A stretch of 9,524 nt of DNA, taken from NCBI GenBank assembly GCA_012513545.1, contig JAAZCB010001177.1:1-9524 (forward strand), given 5' to 3'. Below are positions 1 through 5,905 of this stretch, piece after piece. The first letter of the stretch is position 1. Every line of letters starts with the position of its first letter. The stretch is from Clostridiaceae bacterium. GTDB taxonomy: Bacteria > Bacillota_A > Clostridia > Acetivibrionales > Acetivibrionaceae. Under the pieces are notes generated by a model that saw only the letters and a list, made by a program, of their open reading frames with translations, searched no databases and was not told where the DNA came from. The position numbers were made by a program, and so were the translations under genes.

Positions 1-115
1 AACAGCAGAATTCACCCTCGGGAATGTCAAGGTTTATTTCTTCAAGTGCCACAACCTTCTCATTACCGAGCCTGTATATCTTACTTAGATTCGTAATACT
101 GATTATAGATTCCAT
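1..115 (-). CDS. ABC transporter ATP-binding protein, N-terminal fragment
   Basis: Only the first 38 codons are inside the window; the gene continues past base 1. The frame has the typical opening of a MacB/LolD/FtsE-type ATPase: a beta strand of the form ISITNLSKIYRLG, then a short insert, VVALEEINLDIPEGEF, which is the stretch just before Walker A. Walker A itself is outside the window. Such proteins are cytoplasmic ATPases that drive a membrane permease, often for export of peptides or lipoproteins; the substrate cannot be told from this fragment. The ATG at 113-115 was chosen because it begins where family members usually begin. No clear ribosome binding site precedes it, and the frame stays open upstream to a GTG at 161-163, which would add 16 residues. 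A strong promoter lies about 60 bases upstream. Family assignment is fairly sure; the start is less so. Confidence 0.75.
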   Translation of the reverse strand, partial: MESIISITNLSKIYRLGNEKVVALEEINLDIPEGEFCC

Positions 116-180
116 TTTATCATTGTGTCGTATACATATGTACGGTTTTTGACCCCCAATCACTCAGCCTGGTTAACATT

Positions 181-209
181 ATTGTAAATCATTTTGACAT
201 ATGTTTCAA
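181..209 (-). promoter_or_regulatory. Sigma-A-type promoter of the ABC ATPase gene
   Basis: Read on the minus strand, a -35 box TTGAAA (204-209) and a -10 box TACAAT (181-186) are separated by exactly 17 bases. Transcription would start near 174 and give a leader of about 60 bases before the ATG at 115. The word ATATTGAAA that holds the -35 box recurs 17 bases upstream (221-229). Confidence 0.65.
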
Positions 210-262
210 TATGATTTGACTTTCAATATTTTCTCTGACACAAAATATTAAAGGTCTATAGT

Positions 263-297
263 CTAAAAAGTATAGAAAATAAATTCCTATACTTTAG
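263..297 (-). terminator. Weak AT-rich hairpin, possible terminator of the sigma-factor operon
   Basis: On the minus strand AAAGTATAG (287-295) pairs perfectly with CTATACTTT (267-275) across an 11-base loop, and the 3' arm runs into TTTTT. It lies about 85 bases beyond the stop codon at 382 and is the only hairpin with a T-run that I see between the operon and the ABC gene promoter. The stem has only two G-C pairs, so termination may be poor. Confidence 0.35.
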
Positions 298-381
298 ATA
301 ATAAATATAATTTAAGTTTTTTACAAGTGCCAGAAAAACAGTTTTTTATATTTCTTAAAAAAATTTATAATTCTTATGAAC

Positions 382-1785
382 TCAACTTTTTTCTACACTA
401 ATATCTCCATTTGCATTGTCTATATTAAACTTTACATCATCATTAACAAGTGTACCGGAAGCATTATGCCTGTTAATTTCCTCTTTAACCTCAAGACCAA
501 ATCCATTTGTAATACTGCCGAAGGAGGTCTTTAAATCAAAATGTCCATTTTGATTCTCGGGTATCTCTATGAAGATATTTCCAAATTTATTTGTAATACT
601 TACATCTTTCTCTATTAACTTCGATGTATCAAGTGATATATCCCCATTTCCACCTTTGAGGTCAATAGCCTTGTGTGCATTTACAACGTCAATATTTCCA
701 AAACTATTCCTTACCTTTACATCCCCATCAGCTTCCTCAAGATAAATATTTCCGTTTCCTCCCTCTATGTCAGCGTTTCCGGAAATACCAACAAAACTCA
801 TGCTGCTAAACTTTCCGTTTACCTTGAGTTTACCTTCAACTCTCCCTGCATTAATATCCCCGTTTGAACCGGAAAGTGTTACATCTCCCTTAATATTGTT
901 TACATCTATATCACCAAAGGCATTACTTGCATTGAGGCTCCCATCAATGTTCCTCAGAACCAGTGTACCGTTCTTTAATTCTACTTCTGCCTTTCCCCCG
1001 ACATTCTCAGCACTCACGTCTCCAAAGGAACTGTCAACCTTTATATCTGTTCCTATACTTTTAAGCACCGTGCTGCCGTTTGAATTCTTTACTACTGCCG
1101 AAAGGTCTATTCCATCAACTAAAACATCTCCAAATTTGCTTTCAACCTCAACACTCATTTTCTCAGGAACTTTTATATAATAATCTACACTAATGGTATA
1201 CCTGTTGTTCCGGCTTGCAACTTTACCAGACTCGTTACTTACCTTAATAATGTTTGTTTCTGATATTTCCACAATCGATTCGGCAATTTGAGCAACAGTC
1301 TCCTCCTCATCATTATGTTGAATTTTGATATTGGCTTCAATCTCAATGTTTGCATTGTCCCCCTTGACCACCTCGACATTTCCGCTGTGATTTTCTACCG
1401 AAAGCTTATCTCTGCCTTTTGTCTCAACTGTATAATTCTTTTTAAACGTTGACTCATCCTTATATATATTAAACTTTGACAAAAAGGACGGATTAAACCT
1501 AATTGCAGAAGCTACACTCGAAACAGTAAAGGCGCCTGCGCTGAATATCATTATAATAACCAGCATAAAAATACTAAACCCGTCAAACTTAAGCCTTGGC
1601 TCTTCCTGTTTTGATAAAGCTATATATACCAGCACTTCTATTCCCAGCATAACCAATACAAGCGGCCACCATTTGAGTATAAGATCAAGTGCCGAATATC
1701 CATTAATCTGGGCGACCAGCATCACGGCCCCAATCGCTACCAGGGCAATACCCATTGTAAAAGTTCCTACTCTCCACTGTCTCAT
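382..1785 (-). CDS. DUF4097-family membrane protein with an 18-residue repeat
   Basis: A 467-residue protein. Residues 1-27, 37-57 and 67-95 are hydrophobic and resemble the membrane part of LiaF/LiaG-type proteins; the rest (about 100-467) is predicted extracytoplasmic. From residue 218 an 18-residue repeat runs without slip through ten anchor positions (218, 236, 254 up to 380), alternating Phe-Gly and Asn-Gly, as expected for a beta-solenoid of the DUF4097 type. Two later anchors follow at 21-residue steps. Such proteins (YvlB and LiaG of Bacillus are relatives) occur with envelope-stress regulators; their biochemical role is unknown. The start was set at the ATG at 1783-1785: GGAGG lies 7 bases upstream, and its ATGA overlaps the TGA of the preceding gene, indicating translational coupling. 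An ATG five codons further up would place that ribosome binding site inside the coding region. It is the last gene of the sigma-factor operon. Confidence 0.85.
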   Translation of the reverse strand: MRQWRVGTFTMGIALVAIGAVMLVAQINGYSALDLILKWWPLVLVMLGIEVLVYIALSKQEEPRLKFDGFSIFMLVIIMIFSAGAFTVSSVASAIRFNPSFLSKFNIYKDESTFKKNYTVETKGRDKLSVENHSGNVEVVKGDNANIEIEANIKIQHNDEEETVAQIAESIVEISETNIIKVSNESGKVASRNNRYTISVDYYIKVPEKMSVEVESKFGDVLVDGIDLSAVVKNSNGSTVLKSIGTDIKVDSSFGDVSAENVGGKAEVELKNGTLVLRNIDGSLNASNAFGDIDVNNIKGDVTLSGSNGDINAGRVEGKLKVNGKFSSMSFVGISGNADIEGGNGNIYLEEADGDVKVRNSFGNIDVVNAHKAIDLKGGNGDISLDTSKLIEKDVSITNKFGNIFIEIPENQNGHFDLKTSFGSITNGFGLEVKEEINRHNASGTLVNDDVKFNIDNANGDISVEKS

Positions 1786-2561
1786 TGATTTTCCTCCCAT
1801 TCCGTTAATTCTGTCTTACTGCTGCTTCCCATCATAATCTTTACACCGCCTGCAATGAAAAGCAGTGCAATAATGGCTGTTTTTATATAACTTATAAGCC
1901 TCTGGTCAATTATCAATTCCTTTAATACTATTTTCTCCAATATTAGATAGCACCCAATACCTATCAGGAGAAAGGCTATAAATTTACTTTTATTCCTGAT
2001 TAATGGACTTTTGCCCTTGAACCAGGATAAAAGAAGTATGTCTCCGTCCTCTTCCACATCAACACCCGAAGCCTTGTACATGACGTCAAACAAACTGAAG
2101 AACCACACAACGGGTACAAAAACCATAAATATACCAAGGTTCAGCCATTCATTCAGAAAAAAGCTCATAAAAAAGATTAGCATAAGTTGAAGTCCCTGTC
2201 TTTGCAGCCCTAGATACATATGACCCGTACCTGGTATTATCGACAGCACCATGGCAATTACCTTCTTATTCTGCTTCTCCATTTCCAGGCTTTGAACACT
2301 CTCCTGCTCACTGTTTCCATGCAGGGCAATCCTGTTTATCTTGTCTACCAGTACCATACTGTCCACGAGGCACGCAAGCCAGATTATCGGTATTAAAATT
2401 ACTGCAAAATTCGCACGGTGTATACCCCCTACTGTAAGGAATATTGCTGCTATTTCTGCAAACATAAATATTCCTCCTCGGGTATTAAAGCCGATGTACA
2501 TGTGTCCAAGTCCTGGTATAAACGACAGTATAAAAGTAAAGAACTTGCTCTTTTTTAACAT
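1782..2561 (-). CDS. Multi-pass membrane protein with two tandem TM2-like modules
   Basis: A 259-residue integral membrane protein. Two related modules can be seen. The first has PGLGHMYIG at 16-24 and IPIIWLACLVDSM at 57-69; the second has PGTGHMYLG at 110-118 and VPVVWFFSLFDVM at 149-161, offset by 92 to 94 residues. The Pro-Gly-x-Gly-x-x-Tyr-x-Gly turn between hydrophobic segments is typical of TM2-domain proteins. A charged linker (76-100) joins the modules, and a third part (about 193-245) adds two more membrane helices like those of LiaF-type proteins. Charged residues end the protein. No enzyme motif is visible. AAGGAG (2572-2577) lies 10 bases before the ATG. The stop overlaps the next gene's start by ATGA, so both are probably made in a fixed ratio. 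Function unknown; the context suggests an envelope-stress membrane component. Confidence 0.8.
   Translation of the reverse strand: MLKKSKFFTFILSFIPGLGHMYIGFNTRGGIFMFAEIAAIFLTVGGIHRANFAVILIPIIWLACLVDSMVLVDKINRIALHGNSEQESVQSLEMEKQNKKVIAMVLSIIPGTGHMYLGLQRQGLQLMLIFFMSFFLNEWLNLGIFMVFVPVVWFFSLFDVMYKASGVDVEEDGDILLLSWFKGKSPLIRNKSKFIAFLLIGIGCYLILEKIVLKELIIDQRLISYIKTAIIALLFIAGGVKIMMGSSSKTELTEWEENQ
1793..1797 (-). promoter_or_regulatory. Ribosome binding site fixing the DUF4097 gene start
   Basis: GGAGG on the minus strand, 7 bases before the ATG at 1785, inside the last codons of the preceding gene. It favours this ATG over the one at 1800, which lies upstream of the site. Confidence 0.7.
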
Positions 2562-2589
2562 TTTATCTACACTCCTTCTAAAATATTAG

Positions 2590-3051
2590 TTACTCTGTCT
2601 CTTGCCTTAGTTCATTAAGCAACACGGATGTATTATTCACAAATCGCTCCCGCCAGCCACTTGATGTGGCATTTCCAATTCTTGAAGGCGAGGCGGCAAT
2701 GCCGGAGGTGACACTAAATATCTCCGTGGATACAAACTGGAAAGCACCGTTCAATGAGAATACCAGCGTTATGCAGGCCGCTGCCGCGTAATAAACCATG
2801 ATTTCAGGTATGCGTTTTCTTATGTTTTTCGGTTTCTTTAGGGGTTCTTCCCTTATTTCCGCCATTACCCTATCGCTAAAATCAGTGGCAGGACATAAGG
2901 TATTATAGTCATCTGAGGACTCCAGGGCTTTCATATATCTTTCCAGACACTCATCGCATGCTGATAAATGTTCTTCTAATACACTATCCTGCCGTCCTTC
3001 ATTTGTGTTTTTCACATAAGCCGCCAGTTCCAGATCACTCAAATGAGTCAT
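2590..3051 (-). CDS. Zinc-finger anti-sigma factor (membrane anchored)
   Basis: A 153-residue protein encoded directly after the sigma factor. The N-terminal part has the zinc-binding anti-sigma signature His28-x3-Cys32-x2-Cys35 (HLSACDEC). One membrane helix is predicted at about 82-105, followed by a short extracytoplasmic tail of about 48 residues with no recognisable domain. Proteins of this type hold an ECF sigma factor inactive at the membrane until a signal releases it. The start at 3051 has AGGAGG six bases upstream and overlaps the end of the sigma gene by 17 bases, the usual arrangement for a sigma/anti-sigma pair. A 28-base gap with a good ribosome binding site leads to the next gene. 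What signal it senses is not visible. The call rests on both motif and position. Confidence 0.88.
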   Translation of the reverse strand: MTHLSDLELAAYVKNTNEGRQDSVLEEHLSACDECLERYMKALESSDDYNTLCPATDFSDRVMAEIREEPLKKPKNIRKRIPEIMVYYAAAACITLVFSLNGAFQFVSTEIFSVTSGIAASPSRIGNATSSGWRERFVNNTSVLLNELRQETE

Positions 3052-3595
3052 AGCTTTCCTCCTCCAACTTCCTTCTTATTTCTTGTCTTGCCCTGTAGAG
3101 CCTTGTTTCAACCGTCCTTACACTTATTCCTTCTTCCTCGGATATCTGGCTGTAAGTTTTTGACTGCATGTAAAACTTCTTAATTATAACGCTGTACTTT
3201 TGAGGCAGGTTTTTGCAAATCTTCCGGACCTTTTCACGGCTTTCCTTCCTTAGAAGTTGATCCTGAATGTTAAAATTCTCGCTTCCAACCTCTGGTATGT
3301 CATCAAGATAAACAACCTTATTTTCCGACCCTGTATTTTTCTTTCTCTTCCAGTCTATCGATTTATTGGTTGCTATTCTTCCAATCCATGTTTTAAAACC
3401 TTTATATTCGTACCTTGAAAGGGAGCGGTAAACCTGAATAAAGGTTTCCTGGGCCAGATTTTCTGCTTCCTGTCTGTGTCCTGTTATATTGAAACAAATT
3501 GCAAATACAAGTTTCTCATATCTTCTGACCAGTTCTGCAAAAGCATCCTGATTTCCGCTTAACACTATCTTAACCAGCTGTTCATCAGGCTCCAT
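3035..3595 (-). CDS. ECF-type RNA polymerase sigma factor
   Basis: A 186-residue protein with the two-domain build of ECF sigma factors. Region 2 spans about 10-78 (DAFAELVRRYEKLVF, then AENLAQETFIQVYRSL and FKTWIGRIATNKSIDWKRK) and would bind the core enzyme and the -10 element. A linker of about 35 residues follows. Region 4 spans about 116-175, with a helix-turn-helix (YSQISEEEGISVRTVETRLYRAR) that would read the -35 element. The start is the ATG at 3593-3595, with AGGAGG (3602-3607) six bases upstream; an in-frame ATG at 3613 would put this site inside the gene. The gene leads an operon with its anti-sigma factor and two membrane proteins. An ECF-like promoter upstream suggests autoregulation. 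The exact ECF subgroup cannot be named from sequence reading alone. Confidence 0.93.
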   Translation of the reverse strand: MEPDEQLVKIVLSGNQDAFAELVRRYEKLVFAICFNITGHRQEAENLAQETFIQVYRSLSRYEYKGFKTWIGRIATNKSIDWKRKKNTGSENKVVYLDDIPEVGSENFNIQDQLLRKESREKVRKICKNLPQKYSVIIKKFYMQSKTYSQISEEEGISVRTVETRLYRARQEIRRKLEEESYDSFE

Positions 3596-3601
3596 AGCTC
3601 C

Positions 3602-3607
3602 CCTCCT
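3602..3607 (-). promoter_or_regulatory. Ribosome binding site fixing the sigma-factor start
   Basis: AGGAGG on the minus strand, six bases before the ATG at 3595. The other in-frame ATG (3613) lies upstream of this site and has no site of its own. Confidence 0.75.
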
Positions 3608-3625
3608 TTCCATAACATAAATATA

Positions 3626-3652
3626 GACGTATAATAAACAAAAAACCCTTCA
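3626..3652 (-). promoter_or_regulatory. Possible ECF-type promoter of the sigma-factor operon
   Basis: On the minus strand TGAAGG (3647-3652) is followed by a run of T, and CGTC (3626-3629) lies 17 bases further on. This resembles the TGAAAC / CGTC pattern bound by ECF sigma factors such as SigM and SigW of Bacillus, though the last two bases of the -35 box do not match. No good sigma-A promoter is seen in the same stretch. The -35 element would lie in the 3' arm of the preceding terminator hairpin. Confidence 0.35.
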
Positions 3653-3674
3653 AGTTTTTTAATTTTCTTGAAGG
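3638..3674 (-). terminator. Intrinsic terminator after the GerMN lipoprotein gene
   Basis: On the minus strand CCTTCAAG (3667-3674) pairs perfectly with CTTGAAGG (3647-3654) across a 12-base loop, followed by G and six T. It lies about 75 bases beyond the stop of the lipoprotein gene. The plus strand also has a T-run after the stem (3678-3683), so the hairpin could work both ways, but no plus-strand gene needs it. Confidence 0.75.
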
Positions 3675-3748
3675 ATATTTTTTATACTAATTATACGGGT
3701 TATAAAAGCAAACTTCTCAAAATAAATATATTAATTAATTTCTGCACT

Positions 3749-4555
3749 CTACTCAAAATCTATAAATATCTTATTCAAATCATCCCCAAAGGTTTCCACC
3801 GATTCATCAAAGGTTTCTGATGCCTCATCGGTAATTTCTGTTGCTGCATCTTCAGCTTCGGTGGTTGTTTCTATTGTACTCTTTGTGTCATCCTTTTTTG
3901 AATCAACGCCGTCTTTGTCCCTGTTCTTTTCATCCTCTGACGGATTTTTGTTCTCAATAGCAGCAGGCTCGGTTTTTTTGCTTATCAACTGCGTACTTCT
4001 TGGAAATGTCTTGTTAAACTTGAAATTACCCTTGAACTCGGAACAAGTTTTACCTTCAATTAAAAACTTTACCTTGTTTATTTCCTTCAGTTCGGTTAAA
4101 GAGTTCACAATAGAATATATCGTCATAGTCTCCTGGGCTTTTCCGTCAGGATGATTATCCCTGAACTCCTTTGAAAAATCCACGGTAGCAACCTCTCCGT
4201 CTATTATTATCTTTGAATGCAGCTTTGTATCCTGGGGAATTGATGACTGTAAACCGGGAACCTTTGGACCTTTTATCAGCTCATTAACAATAATCTCCGC
4301 AAGCCTGTTTACACTCTTGGCCTCACTCATTGGTATATAGCGTATTTCAAGTTTTAACTTGGAATAGTCTTCATTCGCAAAGTACAAAAGCAGGGGAGTT
4401 TTATCGGACAGTATTTCTGCATCTGCTTCACTTAAAGCAATACTGCTTGCAAGACAGCTTTCTTCATCCTCAAAACCGAATTTATTGGACGAACAACCTG
4501 TAAAAAGTGATAATATCATTATGCACACTGAAACAATACATAAATATCTTCGCAT
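3749..4555 (-). CDS. GerMN-domain lipoprotein
   Basis: A 268-residue protein with a lipoprotein signal: positive start MRR, hydrophobic stretch 4-19, and lipobox LFTGC with the lipidated Cys at 21. It would sit on the outer face of the cytoplasmic membrane. Residues about 54-186 match the GerMN (sporulation/spore germination) domain: LLLYFANED near the start, LAEIIVNELIKGP in the middle, then VATVDFSKEF and IYSIVNSLTELKEINKVKFLIEG. A low-complexity tail (about 190-268), rich in Glu, Asp, Lys and Thr, follows and probably extends into the cell wall. GerMN domains occur in GerM of sporulation and in many other secreted proteins, so a spore role is not proven. GAGGTG (4564-4569) lies 8 bases before the ATG. 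It follows deoC after a 146-base gap without a clear terminator and is itself closed by a strong terminator. Confidence 0.85.
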   Translation of the reverse strand: MRRYLCIVSVCIMILSLFTGCSSNKFGFEDEESCLASSIALSEADAEILSDKTPLLLYFANEDYSKLKLEIRYIPMSEAKSVNRLAEIIVNELIKGPKVPGLQSSIPQDTKLHSKIIIDGEVATVDFSKEFRDNHPDGKAQETMTIYSIVNSLTELKEINKVKFLIEGKTCSEFKGNFKFNKTFPRSTQLISKKTEPAAIENKNPSEDEKNRDKDGVDSKKDDTKSTIETTTEAEDAATEITDEASETFDESVETFGDDLNKIFIDFE

Positions 4556-4701
4556 TAACCGGACACCTCACTATTTAATCTTTATAGATATTCTTATGCC
4601 GGTTACACTTCCAGTATTCTATATCACTTTAATTTTTTGTCCTTTAAATAAAGCTTGTACACCTTATGGAAATTGACTTTTAAGGAAAATCCCACCTGTT
4701 A

Positions 4702-5388
4702 TCAATATTCATTTCCGGGTATTTCTTCTGATTCGTCACTTAAGATATTTACCGTTCCGCTGGTTCCAAGCCTTAAACAGCCTGCATTTGCAAATTTCAA
4801 GGCCTGCTCCAGGTTCTTAATTCCTCCTGAAGCCTTTATTCTGACCTTTGGACTGACGGTATTCCTCATAAGTTCTACATCCTCAAGCGAAGCTCCCCGT
4901 CCATTAAACCCTGTTGAAGTCTTTACATAATCAGCTCCGGCTTCCTCTGCCAGCCTGCTGGCTTCAGTTATCAAATCGTCGCTTAAAAGAGCTGTTTCAA
5001 GTATGACCTTGACTAATACATTCAAAGCATGTGCCGCGTCTGCAACCGACTTTATATCTTCTCTGACATAATCATAATCCCCAGACTTAAGCTTGCCTAG
5101 GTTGATAACCATGTCAAGCTCCTCTGCACCATTTTCAATAGCTTCCCTTGCCTCGTATACCTTGCACGATGTAGTCGCAGAGCCATGTGGAAAACCTATT
5201 ACCGTACTTACTTTAACACCAGAATTCTTTAAAAGCACGCTTGCTGCAGAAACATGGCAAGGCTTGACACATACAGTGGCAACACCATATTTTGATGCCA
5301 ATTCACACTCTATCCTTAATTCTTCATCTGTCGCGTCAGGCTTTAATACAGCATGATCAATCATCGAAGCAATAGTTTTTTTATCCAT
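4702..5388 (-). CDS. deoC: Deoxyribose-phosphate aldolase
   Basis: A 228-residue class I aldolase, the normal length for bacterial DeoC. It splits 2-deoxyribose 5-phosphate to glyceraldehyde 3-phosphate and acetaldehyde in deoxynucleoside breakdown, in the cytoplasm. The family's catalytic residues are in place: Asp92 in ELDMVINLG, the Schiff-base Lys156 in YVKTSTGF, and Lys185 in RIKASGGI; Lys127 sits in LVKVILET. The N-terminal IDHAVLKPDAT segment is also typical. The start ATG at 5386-5388 is preceded by AAAGGA about 9 bases upstream. No other nucleoside-catabolism gene (deoD, pdp, nupC) is adjacent, so it appears to be a stand-alone copy, possibly co-transcribed with the GerMN gene behind it. 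Identification is firm. Confidence 0.96.
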   Translation of the reverse strand: MDKKTIASMIDHAVLKPDATDEELRIECELASKYGVATVCVKPCHVSAASVLLKNSGVKVSTVIGFPHGSATTSCKVYEAREAIENGAEELDMVINLGKLKSGDYDYVREDIKSVADAAHALNVLVKVILETALLSDDLITEASRLAEEAGADYVKTSTGFNGRGASLEDVELMRNTVSPKVRIKASGGIKNLEQALKFANAGCLRLGTSGTVNILSDESEEIPGNEY

Positions 5389-5413
5389 TCACCTTCATCC
5401 TTTCCATTACTAT

Positions 5414-5442
5414 ATTATTTCATTTGTCTTAGCTTTTGACAA
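5414..5442 (-). promoter_or_regulatory. Likely promoter of deoC
   Basis: On the minus strand TTGTCA (5437-5442) is followed after 17 bases by AATAAT (5414-5419); a second reading gives TAATAT (5412-5417) at 19 bases. The site lies between the terminator of the sulfur operon and the deoC start, where a promoter is expected. Confidence 0.45.
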
Positions 5443-5486
5443 GATTTTTTATCAGTATTTGGGTAAGTTACTTCTAACATATGAAA

Positions 5487-5523
5487 TACAAAAAGGTGTG
5501 GAATCATTCCATACCCCTTTGTA
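5487..5523 (-). terminator. Intrinsic terminator of the sulfur operon
   Basis: A long hairpin: inner arms 5495-5503 and 5507-5515 around a 3-base loop, a 2x2 internal loop, and outer arms TACAAA/TTTGTA (5487-5492, 5518-5523). On the minus strand the inner stem has one A-C mismatch and runs into TTTTTG. It lies about 45 bases beyond the arsR-type stop codon. Confidence 0.7.
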
Positions 5524-5565
5524 TTAAGGCCTCCTACTATATAGCTTCCCGAAGCAAACCAAACT

Positions 5566-5835
5566 TCAAAAAAGTTGCTCTATTATGCTTATAATATCCT
5601 TATCCACTACTTTGTAGCAGATTTCCAGCCCATTTCTTGTTCCTTCGATAATGCCTGCCGCCTTAAGCTTTGCAAGATGCTGTGATACTGTAGACTGCGG
5701 CAGATCAAGACATTCCTGTATTTTTGTTACATTGCAGCTGTTATTTATAAGGCCCTTTACTATACAAAGCCGGTGTGGATGTGCAAGAGCCTTTAACTTT
5801 TCAGCCTTTTCATCATATATCTTAAAATCCTGCAC
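5566..5835 (-). CDS. ArsR-family transcriptional repressor
   Basis: An 89-residue winged-helix regulator, slightly short for the family. The start is GTG at 5833-5835, with AAGGAG (5844-5849) 8 bases upstream. Residues 12-30 (EKLKALAHPHRLCIVKGL) are the typical first helices; residues 35-60 hold the DNA-reading helix-turn-helix (LPQSTVSQHLAKLKAAGII), followed by the wing (63-75). The arsenic-sensing Cys-x-Cys of classical ArsR is absent. Four single cysteines are present (24, 34, 42, 73). They do not fall where BigR/SqrR-type persulfide sensors carry their pair, as far as I can align by eye. The gene lies 70 bases behind the sulfur-relay fusion gene and before a terminator, so it most likely represses that operon in response to sulfane sulfur or another thiol-reactive signal. 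The family is sure; the ligand is inference. Confidence 0.9.
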   Translation of the reverse strand: MQDFKIYDEKAEKLKALAHPHRLCIVKGLINNSCNVTKIQECLDLPQSTVSQHLAKLKAAGIIEGTRNGLEICYKVVDKDIISIIEQLF

Positions 5836-5877
5836 AAATACCTCTCCTTCCGGAATTAAAAATAATTTATTTTGGAA

Positions 5878-5905
5878 AGTAAATCTTGTTGAAATACAAT
5901 TTACT
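5878..5905. repeat. Inverted repeat between the fusion gene and arsR
   Basis: AGTAAAT (5878-5884) and ATTTACT (5899-5905) form a perfect 7-base inverted repeat with a 14-base gap, immediately after the stop codon of the fusion gene and 43 bases before the regulator's start. It could be a second operator or a processing hairpin; with 7 bases of AT-rich DNA, chance cannot be excluded. Confidence 0.3.

Noticed and set aside
767..1180. Long plus-strand open frame opposite the DUF4097 gene
   Set aside because: Its length follows from the repeated codons of the opposite gene; it has no ribosome binding site and a low-complexity Ser/Pro/Leu-rich product.
4571..4701. Terminator between deoC and the lipoprotein gene
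   Set aside because: TCCTT and AAGGA words can pair, but across a loop of about 30 bases and without a proper T-run; the region shows no convincing terminator or promoter.
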